Of a stretch of 64,000 nucleotides of DNA, positions 24,785-33,635 are shown in pieces (the stretch's first letter is position 1; the number at the start of each line of letters is the position of its first letter). The stretch is from DASXZH01 sp036502005 (GTDB lineage Bacteria > Armatimonadota > Fimbriimonadia > Fimbriimonadales > Fimbriimonadaceae): positions 1-64,000 of the forward strand of contig DASXZH010000071.1 of NCBI GenBank assembly GCA_036502005.1, given 5' to 3'. Position numbers and translations under genes: made by a program. The notes under the pieces were generated by a model that saw only the letters and a program-made list of their open reading frames with translations, made no database searches and was not told the origin of the DNA.

Positions 24785-25684
24785 ATGCTTGTACCTGCAT
24801 TAGCCCTCTTGCTCGTTGCCCAAACGCTAGCCCCGCTACAATCGAAACTCGATGCCATCTGTGCCGGCTTTCATGGCCGCATCGGCTACGACCTGAAGAT
24901 CCTTCCAACCGGAGAAGAAATAGGCAGCCACGAAAATGACCGATTTCCGACTGCTTCGACGATTAAAACTGGCGTCATGGTTGCCGTGCTTCAGGAGATC
25001 GACGAAGGCAAGCTGAAGTTTACGGATCAGCATGCATTACCCTCGCCCGATAATCGCGAGGCGAGCATGTGGTCTTACTTCTTAAAAGAAGACGTGAAGC
25101 CCGACGTCGATGGCTGGGTCAACCTCATGATCACGGTCAGCGACAACACGGCCACGATTTGCCTACGCGACTGGCTTGGCACTGTTGAAATCAATCGGCG
25201 ATTAGAGGCACTAGGGCTAAAGGACACCAAGATCCTCGGCAATGCGCCCGCTTTGGCTGAGCTTCACACCATCTACGGAATGGGAATGACTACCCCTCGA
25301 GAGATGAACAGGCTGTTTGAGATGATCAATGCGGGCAAAGCGGCAAGCCCTGCCGCCTGCGACAAGATGATCAGGATCCTTTCACACAACTATTGGGACG
25401 ACGGTATCCCGTCATCGGTGCCACCCAGCGTTAAGGTTGCGAACAAGCCCGGCGCGGTGAATAGGTCAAAGTCGGAAGCGGCCATCGTTTACTGCTCTAA
25501 GCCGTATATCCTCACCGTTTACACGGCGGATCAACAGGATCAGCGGTGGGTGCCAGACAACGAGGGAAACATGGCGATTAGAAGGATCGCGGCCGAGGTT
25601 TGGAAATATCTGAACCCGAAACAGCCTTATTCGCTACCGCCCGGATATCGCGATAAGTTCGACCCAACCGGCGGTGGAGTCTAG
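24785..25684 (+). CDS. Class A beta-lactamase-like serine hydrolase
   Basis: A 299-residue secreted protein. A short N-terminal hydrophobic segment (MLVPALALLLVAQ) serves as signal. The penicillin-binding fold shows STIK (Ser-x-x-Lys), SDN in TVSDNTATICLRDW and KPG in VANKPGAVN. The domain matches the class A beta-lactamase-related family (PF13354-type), whose members are lactamases or peptidoglycan-processing enzymes. It is divergent from the AmiE-NamZ-like gene with 93 bases between, suggesting a shared regulatory region. Whether it hydrolyses antibiotics cannot be told. Its stop overlaps the convergent sulfotransferase gene by four bases. Confidence 0.82.
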   Translation: MLVPALALLLVAQTLAPLQSKLDAICAGFHGRIGYDLKILPTGEEIGSHENDRFPTASTIKTGVMVAVLQEIDEGKLKFTDQHALPSPDNREASMWSYFLKEDVKPDVDGWVNLMITVSDNTATICLRDWLGTVEINRRLEALGLKDTKILGNAPALAELHTIYGMGMTTPREMNRLFEMINAGKAASPAACDKMIRILSHNYWDDGIPSSVPPSVKVANKPGAVNRSKSEAAIVYCSKPYILTVYTADQQDQRWVPDNEGNMAIRRIAAEVWKYLNPKQPYSLPPGYRDKFDPTGGGV

Positions 25685-27234
25685 CTGTCGAGTTCGGTAA
25701 ATTCGCCTAGCAGGCCTTTAAATCTTGTTCGTCGATTCACAGAACTGCTGTAGATCGGCTGCCGGGCTTGCCAAAAGCTGGGGGTGCCAATGCGCCCTTT
25801 GCTTACCTCATGCTGGAGGCAAGCTTCTTCCCAGTCGAGTCCGAGGAACTTGATAACCTTTCTGGTCGTGGCTTCGGGTTCTTGGGCGAGATCCTCGTAA
25901 TCGATCTCGATCATGGTTTCTTCCGGCAACAGAGCACGCCAATGGTCCATTAGCCGCAAATACTCCTTGTATGCGAACACGATGTTTTGCCGGTTGTAAC
26001 TAAAATCGGCGGGTATACGATAGGGAGTCGTGTAAGTGGAAAGGCAGTTATCGATCGGATTTCGACGGCAATGAATAAATCTTGCTTTCGGAAAAGTGAA
26101 CCGGATCTCGCCCAGAAATCGGAAGTTGAGAGGATCTTTTTCGGTTATGTATGGCTTGCCTGGGCTGATTGCGCCCAACATGCTTAAGTATTCTTCGGCA
26201 ATCTGGTTTGGGCTGGATGGTCTTACGCCTTCGATGTTGGGTCGAACCGCTTGCACGCCCTTCCTCATCCAGAAACCGGTTTCCCCCCCCGCACCAATTT
26301 TTGAGTGGCGGGAAAGAATCTGTTCAAGGAGGGTTGTTCCCGATCGCATCATGCCGATCACGAAAATCGGGGTTTTGCTGGGCGAGCCGAGCGGTGTGGC
26401 CTGTTCAAGAAAGCCCTTTGTGAATTGCCTGATAGATCGATCTACTTCAGCGCTGTAGGCCCTCCTGTCGAAGACTCGTCCGCCAAGCTGCAGATCGAAG
26501 GCAGCCCGATTTGCCAAGTCGTAGCGTTGCATTGCCTTTCCGTATTCGCCTAGATCCTCATAAGCTTTGCCCAGCGCGTAGTTTAAAAGCCGCTGCTCTT
26601 CCAAGGTGCGCTTTCCATTTACCAACACTCTTTGCATCGCTTCGATTAAATCTTGATCGGTTTGACCGGCCTTTTTCCCATAGAAAAGCTTGAAATAGGC
26701 ATCGGCTTGGTCGCTATCGATTTGAATGCTACGTTCGAGGGCTTCTTGAGCCTCAGAAAAACGCCCCAGTTCCTGAGCTGCCGAAGCAAAAACAGTATAG
26801 GCTTGAGCGAGCGACGGATCTAACGTAAAGGCTAGCTTCGCGCATTCCGCTGCCGACTCTGGGTTTCCGCCCTCGAGATATGCGCGCGCCATTTGCACAT
26901 GCCCCCAGCCGCTTCCTGGAGCCATATCGAAAGCTTTACGAAAGCAATCTACGGCACCGCCTGTGTTGCAGTGCTCAAGTATTAATTCGCCAAGAGATGC
27001 CAACGCAATCGGAGATCGGGGCTTTATGGAGATCGCGCGTCGGAGAGCATGGGCCGCCTCGACATCGTTGCCTTGCTTTCGCAACGCTATACCGAGGTTT
27101 TCATGGTATTCCGAGTTCTCCGGCGCTAATCTACCGGCCTCCTTGAAGCAAGCGACAGCATCCGCCCATTGCTTTTTTGCATTGAACTGAAGGCCGTTCT
27201 TATTCGCCTCTTCCGGTTGTATATCTTTTCCCAT
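25681..27234 (-). CDS. TPR-sulfotransferase, copy 1
   Basis: A 517-residue protein: TPR repeats in residues 1-250, then a PAPS-dependent sulfotransferase domain with the 5'-phosphosulfate loop PIFVIGMMRSGTTLLEQIL and the 3'-phosphate site RFIHCRRNPIDNCLSTYTTP, ending RFKGLLGEFTELD. No signal peptide, so it is cytosolic. TPRs presumably present a protein or peptide substrate. The start at ATG 27234 is preferred over TTG 27246, which lies in a palindrome TGACCA-aa-TGGTCA (27240-27253) that could be an operator. One of four paralogues in 15 kb; the acceptor is unknown. Confidence 0.85.
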   Translation of the reverse strand: MGKDIQPEEANKNGLQFNAKKQWADAVACFKEAGRLAPENSEYHENLGIALRKQGNDVEAAHALRRAISIKPRSPIALASLGELILEHCNTGGAVDCFRKAFDMAPGSGWGHVQMARAYLEGGNPESAAECAKLAFTLDPSLAQAYTVFASAAQELGRFSEAQEALERSIQIDSDQADAYFKLFYGKKAGQTDQDLIEAMQRVLVNGKRTLEEQRLLNYALGKAYEDLGEYGKAMQRYDLANRAAFDLQLGGRVFDRRAYSAEVDRSIRQFTKGFLEQATPLGSPSKTPIFVIGMMRSGTTLLEQILSRHSKIGAGGETGFWMRKGVQAVRPNIEGVRPSSPNQIAEEYLSMLGAISPGKPYITEKDPLNFRFLGEIRFTFPKARFIHCRRNPIDNCLSTYTTPYRIPADFSYNRQNIVFAYKEYLRLMDHWRALLPEETMIEIDYEDLAQEPEATTRKVIKFLGLDWEEACLQHEVSKGRIGTPSFWQARQPIYSSSVNRRTRFKGLLGEFTELDS

Positions 27235-27239
27235 GTTTT

Positions 27240-27253
27240 TGACCAAATGGTCA
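27240..27253. promoter_or_regulatory. Palindrome at the 5' end of sulfotransferase copy 1
   Basis: TGACCA-aa-TGGTCA is a perfect six-base inverted repeat just upstream of the chosen ATG. It has operator symmetry, but no second copy or regulator is seen here. Confidence 0.3.
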
Positions 27254-27456
27254 GCACCCTGAAAATTAAGTTTACTCGTGCGACATTGGGCTGGAAGAAG
27301 TTAGTGGATTCCCGATTGACGATAGTCGATAGTCCACCTCGGCCCGGTGCCAAACAGCGTTCTTTCTCAGAGGTCCCTTTCAGGGCTTTGCGGCAGCCTT
27401 CAAAAATTAGGTGGCAAGTCTAATCCCAAAGCTAGAGGTACATTTACTTCTACAAG

Positions 27457-29604
27457 ATGCCTCCTCAAGAGTTTTCACCTGAGCAAAAAGCGGCCGCGGA
27501 AGCTATCGGAGCAAAGGTGTCGAGAGGCTTGGCGGAAGACTTGAGCGCGTCACGACTTGCCGAAGTTGGCCGAGGAGTTATGGCAGCACTAGACCGCCGA
27601 ATCCAGCAAATTCAGGCGCAGACGCCTTGGGGCGTCAAAGTTGACTGCAAAGAGGGATGCAGCCACTGCTGCCATATGGCCTTTTCGGCAACGATCGGAG
27701 AAGTGGCCTCTGCAGCGAAGTACATCGAGCAAAAGTTCTCGGAAGAGGAAAGAGCGGCCCTTCGAGAAAGGCTCTACAGGTACGAGCGCGTGGTGGCTCC
27801 AAAATTTGGCGCAGGTCTGGACCAGGTTCGCACGCCGTGCCCGTTGCTTGTAGAGGGCCTCTGTTCAATCTACGAAGCGCGCCCCATGCGCTGTCGGGGA
27901 GTGAACTCGCTCGACGTAAATGTTTGCATACGCAAGGCAGCGGATCCTTATAACAGTGAGCCGATTCCGGCCATACCTCTTCAGCTAGCCGCGTCAGGTG
28001 TTTTTCAGTCGGGGCTCAAACAAGGCATGGCAAAAGCAGCCATTAACTTCGAATCTTTTGATTTCGGCAGGGCCTTGGCCATTGCCTTGGAAGACCCGGA
28101 TACCCTGCCGCGCTCGCTCCGCGACGGACACGTATTCTTGCCCGCCTATGCCAAAACCACGACTGAAACGGAGGAAAAGACAATCTATGATCAGGAGACC
28201 ATGGCCCTCGGCATCGCCGAGCAAATCCGTCTCTATCAAGAGGGGGACACCGTTGCCGCCAATGCGGCCCTAAAAGGCTCGAGTCCTGCCGTTCTAATCC
28301 GGAAAATATTGGCGCCTCGCTTTTATGCAAGCGAGGATGAAATGTTCGAGTGGCGAGCGCGGGTCAGCTTGGCAATCGAAGAGTTGGGCTCAAGGCAAAT
28401 CGATCCTCGCGAAGGTTACGAGGCGATGCGCGGCCTCGAGACCTTTGAAATCGCGTATCAACAGCTTGACGACCGTGCCCTGATGAGCGACCTTGGGGAC
28501 ATTCTTGTGAACAAGTTTGCGGCCAAAGTTTTTCCCCAACACAGCCGTCCGATTGAGAAGCGCAAGGCTAGCGGAAAGTTAAAGCTGGGCTACATCAGCC
28601 GAAACCTCAGCGCTTCTAACGGCGGATCATGGGCGCTGGGATGGCTGCAGAACCACGGCGACGACATTGAAACAAACGCCTTCTTTCTGGGGCAGCGCGT
28701 GGACGAAGTCACGTCGGAGTTCAGTCGATCCGCCACAAAGTTTTTCCACCTACCGGACGATCCAGGTTCAAACGCCGACTTCATCAAGTCGCAGAAGCTG
28801 GATGCGCTGATCTATACGGATTTGGGGATGGACCCCATGAATCACCTCTATGCGACGCTTCGGCTGGCCCCCGTGCAGTGCACGGCATGGGGCCATCCGA
28901 TAACAAGCGGCCTCCCCACCATCGATTACTATCTCTCTTCCGAACTGATGGAGCCGGAGAACGGCGATGAGCATTACCGCGAGAAACTGGTGCGGCTTGC
29001 TGGCACGGGCCTGTGTTATAGCGAAAAATCTTATCCGGCCTCGCGGCTGGCAAAGGCCGACTTTGGCCTCGATGAGGGGCCCCTTCTGCTTTGTTGCCAG
29101 AACCCAATGAAGCTGCACCCGCGATGGGATTTCCTTTTTCGCGAGATAACTGAGCAAACAGGCAGGCCCATCGTTTTCACTCGTTATCTCTACAAGAACG
29201 TAAGCATTCTGCAGGAGCGTATGCAAAGGGCAGGAATCAATGCGGTTTGGGCGCCAAGTTTGACTGCTTCCGATTTCTTGGGTCTTCTTCACCTGGCCGA
29301 CATCTCACTTGATACGCCCGGATGGAACGGAGGGAATACGACGATTCAAGCCCTCTCTAACGGGATTCCGGTGGTGACCCTGCCAGGCGAGTTTATGCGC
29401 GGCAGGCACAGCTTTGCCTTTATGAAGCAGTGCGGTGCGGATGGCCTGATTGCGGATTCTCCCGAGCGATATGTCGAATTGGCAGTTAATCGCGAGGAAG
29501 CGGTAGACGTCCTTCAAAAGGCAAACCCAAGCGCCCTCTTTCACGATAAGAAGCCGGTCGCGAGCCTGGATGCGTTCTTACGAAGCGTCTGTTTCGCTGA
29601 ATAG
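27457..29604 (+). CDS. YkgJ-type metal-binding domain fused to a GT41 (O-GlcNAc transferase-like) domain
   Basis: A 715-residue fusion. Residues 1-170 carry a YkgJ (CxxxCxCC) metal-chelating module: Cys64, Cys68, Cys71 and Cys72 in DCKEGCSHCCHM, then CPLL, LCSIYEARPMRC. Residues 200-350 form a helical linker. Residues 370-715 match the catalytic half of SPINDLY/OGT (GT41): NPMKLHPRWDFLF, LDTPGWNGGNTTIQALSNGI (UDP-sugar-binding loop) and VVTLPGEFMRGR. Normal bacterial GT41 proteins have TPRs at the N-terminus; here the metal-binding domain replaces them. It is cytosolic (no signal). It stands between TPR-sulfotransferases, suggesting a shared acceptor. Function of the fused pair is unknown. 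Confidence 0.85.
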   Translation: MPPQEFSPEQKAAAEAIGAKVSRGLAEDLSASRLAEVGRGVMAALDRRIQQIQAQTPWGVKVDCKEGCSHCCHMAFSATIGEVASAAKYIEQKFSEEERAALRERLYRYERVVAPKFGAGLDQVRTPCPLLVEGLCSIYEARPMRCRGVNSLDVNVCIRKAADPYNSEPIPAIPLQLAASGVFQSGLKQGMAKAAINFESFDFGRALAIALEDPDTLPRSLRDGHVFLPAYAKTTTETEEKTIYDQETMALGIAEQIRLYQEGDTVAANAALKGSSPAVLIRKILAPRFYASEDEMFEWRARVSLAIEELGSRQIDPREGYEAMRGLETFEIAYQQLDDRALMSDLGDILVNKFAAKVFPQHSRPIEKRKASGKLKLGYISRNLSASNGGSWALGWLQNHGDDIETNAFFLGQRVDEVTSEFSRSATKFFHLPDDPGSNADFIKSQKLDALIYTDLGMDPMNHLYATLRLAPVQCTAWGHPITSGLPTIDYYLSSELMEPENGDEHYREKLVRLAGTGLCYSEKSYPASRLAKADFGLDEGPLLLCCQNPMKLHPRWDFLFREITEQTGRPIVFTRYLYKNVSILQERMQRAGINAVWAPSLTASDFLGLLHLADISLDTPGWNGGNTTIQALSNGIPVVTLPGEFMRGRHSFAFMKQCGADGLIADSPERYVELAVNREEAVDVLQKANPSALFHDKKPVASLDAFLRSVCFAE

Positions 29605-29660
29605 ACTTCTTTCTCTAATAAGCTAATACTGTTCACACATTTCAAAGGCTAGCCCTTCGG

Positions 29661-29710
29661 GACCTCCCCCGGTTCGCGGACTCACCGGCCCCTCCGCCCG
29701 AGAGGGGCGA
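29661..29710. repeat. Modular dispersed repeat, short form
   Basis: Contains the same 25-base module GACCTCCCCCGGTTCGCGGA+CTCAC (29661-29685), then directly CCCCTCCGCCCGAGAGGGG and CGA (29689-29710). Compared with 15251-15378 it lacks the 81-base middle segment. Confidence 0.65.
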
Positions 29711-29764
29711 GGAGTTTTTGGCAGCTTACTTTATTGGCTACAACCCCACCGGTAGGTCTATTTG

Positions 29765-29770
29765 TATAAT
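29765..29770 (+). promoter_or_regulatory. -10 box of the halogenase-like gene (leaderless)
   Basis: TATAAT followed by CTTCTTT and GTG 29778. The seven-base gap decides this start over upstream in-frame options. Confidence 0.55.
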
Positions 29771-29777
29771 CTTCTTT

Positions 29778-31484
29778 GTGCAAAGACTTCGTGGCGACGT
29801 GGCGATTATTGGCGGAGGGCCTGCGGGCTCGACTACGGCCGCTCTCCTAAAAAAATACAATCCTGATCTCAACGTAATGATCTTTGAGCGCGAGCAGTTC
29901 CCAAGGGACCACGTCGGCGAAAGTCAGCTTCCGGCGATTATGGCAATCCTGGACGAAATGGGCGCCTGGGAAAAAGTAGAGGCCAGCGGTTTCCCGGTCA
30001 AGTTAGGCGGTGCTTACCGCTGGGGTGAAACGGAGGAGCCTTGGTATCTGAACTTTATTGAGCCGAGCCAATACGTATCGGTTCCCAGGCCGGCGAAATA
30101 CGAGGGGCAGCGCCGGGAAACAGCGTTCCAGGTGGATCGATCTATTTACGACAAAGTATTGCTTGATCACGCGCGGTCTATGGGCGTCGCCGTTTACGAA
30201 AATGCAAATGTGACAAGCGTCGCGAAGTCCGATGATTCCGTTGTGGCCCTCAACGTGAACTGCGAAGAACTGGGCGGCGAAGCCGTCGTTAAAGCCAAGT
30301 ACTACGTGGACTGTTCGGGCGAAGGGGGCACACTCCGGAAGGCGTTTTCCGTTCAAACCGATGTTCCCACCTCGCTGCGAAACATTGCGTTCTGGGATTA
30401 TTGGAACGACGCCAAATGGGCGGAGACGATTGGTAAGGGAGCGACTCGCATCCTAGTCATGAGCATTGGATGGGGTTGGCTGTGGTTTATTCCGGTCACA
30501 GAAACTCGAACCTCAGTCGGGCTGGTCTTGCCGGCCGAGTATTACCGAAAGAGTGGCAAGCGCCCCCAGGAGATCTATCGCGATGCCATCATGTCGGAAC
30601 CGCGAGTTGCTGAACTGATCGAAAATGCGACCTGCGAGAACCTGAATCTCGCTACGAAGGACTGGAACTTCCTCGCCGATCGACTAACTGGAGAAAACTG
30701 GCTTTTAGCCGGGGACAGTTGTGGCTTTGCGGATCCGATCTTGTCCGCCGGAATGACTCTCGCCCACACGGCGGCGCGCAAAGTAGCGTTCACTATTTTG
30801 GAGTTGTTAAGAGGGAAAATCGATGGAAAGTGGCTCCGCACCGAATATGAATCGGGCCATCGCGCGCAAATCAAGCAGCACATGCAGTTCGCGGAGTTTT
30901 GGTATCGAGGACAAGGTGAGTTCTTCGAACTAAAAGAGCACTGCGCGGTTATCGCATCCAATTCCGGGCTCGAACTGACAGCCGACGAAGCGTTTTATTG
31001 GCTGGCCAGTGGTGGCTTCGCGGTGGACACGCCTGGAATGGCAAGCGCCGCAACGTTTCCGCTCGCAGGGGTGAAACACATGGCGGAAACCCTTACGGGA
31101 ACGTCGGCCAGTTGGGCCATTGCCAAAGTTAACAAGCTAATCCCCAACTTCCAAGGCAGCGTCGAAAAGCCTCTCGCCCATTACAGCAAAGGCGACGTTA
31201 TCCCCTTAAAATGTCTTGCAAAAGGCAGTAAACAGTTGGCCCTGGCGGGGGCATTTAACCTTTTGGTTAGCCGTCTGACGGTGCCTATAGCGGCAACGGA
31301 ACTCCTGGATACCGTGATAGCTGACGCCATGAAGATTGGCCTTTACTCCGATGAGTTTTCAGCACGAAAAGGGATCTTGCAGGCGTTGGAGGCGTTGCTG
31401 GTCGAGGGTTGGGTACTCGGGCAGAACGACCCGGCGCTTCCTACTCCGGAGGGGAAGATCGACTTTTACTTTGCTCGGGCATGA
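29778..31484 (+). CDS. Flavin-dependent halogenase-like monooxygenase
   Basis: A 568-residue flavoprotein. The dinucleotide motif GGGPAGS (residues 12-18), HVGESQLP, a Lys in GFPVKLGGAYRWG at the position of the halogenase catalytic lysine (about Lys75), and the diagnostic WxWxIP as WLWFIP (residues 234-239) together place it with FADH2-dependent halogenases. LLAGDSCGFADPILSAGM is the conserved FAD-binding end. Such enzymes chlorinate or brominate aromatic or phenolic substrates. A GTG start seven bases after TATAAT replaces a longer reading. It sits between sulfotransferase and OGT-like genes, so the acceptor may be a shared Tyr-containing peptide, which is inference. The last 44 bases overlap the convergent copy 2 gene. 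Confidence 0.82.
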   Translation: MQRLRGDVAIIGGGPAGSTTAALLKKYNPDLNVMIFEREQFPRDHVGESQLPAIMAILDEMGAWEKVEASGFPVKLGGAYRWGETEEPWYLNFIEPSQYVSVPRPAKYEGQRRETAFQVDRSIYDKVLLDHARSMGVAVYENANVTSVAKSDDSVVALNVNCEELGGEAVVKAKYYVDCSGEGGTLRKAFSVQTDVPTSLRNIAFWDYWNDAKWAETIGKGATRILVMSIGWGWLWFIPVTETRTSVGLVLPAEYYRKSGKRPQEIYRDAIMSEPRVAELIENATCENLNLATKDWNFLADRLTGENWLLAGDSCGFADPILSAGMTLAHTAARKVAFTILELLRGKIDGKWLRTEYESGHRAQIKQHMQFAEFWYRGQGEFFELKEHCAVIASNSGLELTADEAFYWLASGGFAVDTPGMASAATFPLAGVKHMAETLTGTSASWAIAKVNKLIPNFQGSVEKPLAHYSKGDVIPLKCLAKGSKQLALAGAFNLLVSRLTVPIAATELLDTVIADAMKIGLYSDEFSARKGILQALEALLVEGWVLGQNDPALPTPEGKIDFYFARA

Positions 31485-33291
31485 GTTTCCCAAAGGCACC
31501 CAACCAACCTTCATAGTTTCGCCACCGCTCCATCGAGGTCTTATATATCGGTTGCCGTGCTTGCCAAGCGCTGGGCGTGCTGATGGACTTCGTGTTTTGA
31601 TCATGCTCAAGACAAGCAGGGTCCCACTCCAACCCGCAAAATTCGAGGACAGTTCTAATAACTGCCTCGGTATCCTCCAAGAGATCCTCGTACTGCACTT
31701 CCATCATACGATCCGCTGGGACAACGCTCGTCCAGTACTCCATCATCCGCTGATATTGTTCATAGATGTAGACGATGTCCTCTTTGTTGTGAACAAAATC
31801 AGCGGGTAGGCCGGGGGTCGTGTACATTGAAATGCAATTATCGATCGGGTGCCTTTTGGAGTGCAGGAAGATGGCCTCCGGAAAATATGTCCGGATCAGC
31901 CCTAAGTTTAGGTAGTTGGAAGGCATTTTATCGATTACTCTCTCCGAAAATGCATCGTACTTTGCGAGCAACTCCAGAAACTCGTCTGGAACTTGAGGCG
32001 AAAAATTATAGCCGCCTTCTGGTCGCACAGCCTCACCCCACTTTGCGCGCCAAAAGTTGAGTTCGCCAGCCGAACCAACTTTGGGGTGGCTCGATAGAAT
32101 CTGATCTAGCAGGGTAGTTCCGGAACGCGCCATACCTATGATAAAGATGGGGCGATTACTCTGCGATCCAACTTTGGTCGCTTCTGCTGCAATGCGCTCA
32201 CGTGTGTAAAACTCCACTAACCGATCGAGGCTGCGTACATATCCTTCTCTATCCGGGCGCATTTCTGGAGGAAGGTTCTCATAGGCGATTGCATTGCCTC
32301 GATCATAGGCATCCATTGCCTCTTCGTAACTCTTGAGGTCGTTAAAGGCCTTCCCGATGGCAAAATAGAGATCTTTTGCCCCAATTGGCCCAAATTGTGG
32401 ATCAATGACCATTCTCTTCATGGTCTCGATAAACGGTCGATCCTTCTCAGAGATCTTCCTCTGAGACACATACTGAGAGTAATAACTGGTTCTTAACGGA
32501 TCCAGGGCAATCGCTTTTTCCGTAAGTTCGCTTGCTTCATCAAATCTGCCCAAGTTATGCATGACCGACGCGAGAAGCCCGTAAGGCGTTGCAGCATTGG
32601 GTTTCATTTGGATGAGCTTTCGGAGTAACACATCGGCTTCGGTAAACTGCCGCTCTTGAACAAGCGCATGGGCGAGTTGAAGTTGGCCTCTAAAGGAGTT
32701 AGGCTCTATCCCATAGGCTTTTCTAAAGAACCATAACGCGCTTTGCTTGTCGTTGCTTTCAAGGCCCAGGTGGGCCATAGCGATATAGCCATGAATATCG
32801 TTGGGACTAATTGAAATTGCCGTATCGAAGGCCTCCGCCGCTTCTTTATAAGATCCTATAGATTGATAAGCCGAGCCCAGACTGTGCCACAAGGGAGCGG
32901 CATTAGGCTGCAGATCAATGGCTTTCTGAAAGGCAGCAATGGCACCGAGGAAATCGCGAGTGGCGGCGAGGCAAAGGCCAAGTTCGTGGTAGGTTACGGC
33001 CGATTGCGGAGCCAGTTCGGACGCCTTTTTGAAGTTCTTGGCGGCATCCTCGAATCGATGCAGTGAGCGCTGGCTGACAGCCAGCCAATAAAGGGCTTCT
33101 AGGTCGTTTTCCTCGGTAACCGCGGGGAGATTCTCTACCGCGTAATCGGCGCGGCCCTTTTTCGAGGCAATAATGCCCGCCAACCTCCTACCGCTTACGC
33201 TTTTGGGATCGCTTTGCAGAACCTGTTGGCACTGCCGCTCGGCAAGATCAAGATCGTTTGAAGCCATCGCCGCTTCAGCGGCGGCAAGCAA
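31441..33291 (-). CDS. TPR-sulfotransferase, copy 2
   Basis: A 616-residue protein with about nine TPRs (residues 1-330, e.g. SAVTYHELGLCLAATRDFLG) and a C-terminal sulfotransferase with PIFIIGMARSGTTLLDQIL and the 3'-site FLHSKRHPIDNCISMYTTP. The start is a TTG at 33291 because no ATG occurs in frame before 33267; a stop lies 21 bases further upstream. More TPRs than the other copies suggest a longer substrate-gripping solenoid. No signal peptide. The C-terminal 15 codons overlap the halogenase-like gene's end. Confidence 0.85.
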   Translation of the reverse strand: MLAAAEAAMASNDLDLAERQCQQVLQSDPKSVSGRRLAGIIASKKGRADYAVENLPAVTEENDLEALYWLAVSQRSLHRFEDAAKNFKKASELAPQSAVTYHELGLCLAATRDFLGAIAAFQKAIDLQPNAAPLWHSLGSAYQSIGSYKEAAEAFDTAISISPNDIHGYIAMAHLGLESNDKQSALWFFRKAYGIEPNSFRGQLQLAHALVQERQFTEADVLLRKLIQMKPNAATPYGLLASVMHNLGRFDEASELTEKAIALDPLRTSYYSQYVSQRKISEKDRPFIETMKRMVIDPQFGPIGAKDLYFAIGKAFNDLKSYEEAMDAYDRGNAIAYENLPPEMRPDREGYVRSLDRLVEFYTRERIAAEATKVGSQSNRPIFIIGMARSGTTLLDQILSSHPKVGSAGELNFWRAKWGEAVRPEGGYNFSPQVPDEFLELLAKYDAFSERVIDKMPSNYLNLGLIRTYFPEAIFLHSKRHPIDNCISMYTTPGLPADFVHNKEDIVYIYEQYQRMMEYWTSVVPADRMMEVQYEDLLEDTEAVIRTVLEFCGLEWDPACLEHDQNTKSISTPSAWQARQPIYKTSMERWRNYEGWLGAFGKLMPEQSKSRSSPPE

Positions 33292-33635
33292 GTTTGAGTT
33301 ATTCAGAAGCTATGCTCCATGGATATCCGAGTCAGCCATTTAAGCACGAAGAAATTATACGCGATGGGGATAAGGTTCTGGGGTTCTGGGTTCCAGGCTT
33401 CTGGGGTCGTTATTCCTACAGCCCAGGGATGAGGATATTAAATAGCGCGGACGTCAACGGAATTTCACACGGAGGGACGCGAAGGAGCGAAGAGCGCAGA
33501 AGGAGGAGCGCGTTCTCCGCGTGATAACTTAGTAGGTTTAGAGCCGATTTTGATTTCGGCACTGGCTAGAAGAACCAGCCGCGTCTTCGCTTCTCCGCGC
33601 TCTTCCGGACTACGTCAAATCGCAAAAGCCGAGCG
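33292..33635. other. Gene-free stretch with degenerate short repeats
   Basis: No gene is seen. The sequence contains GGTTCTGGGTTCCAGGCTTCTGG-like stutters near 33385 and a purine-rich CGCGAAGGAGCGAAGAGCGC-like stretch near 33480 followed by its near reverse complement near 33590. These look like degenerate extragenic repeats. Confidence 0.5.
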
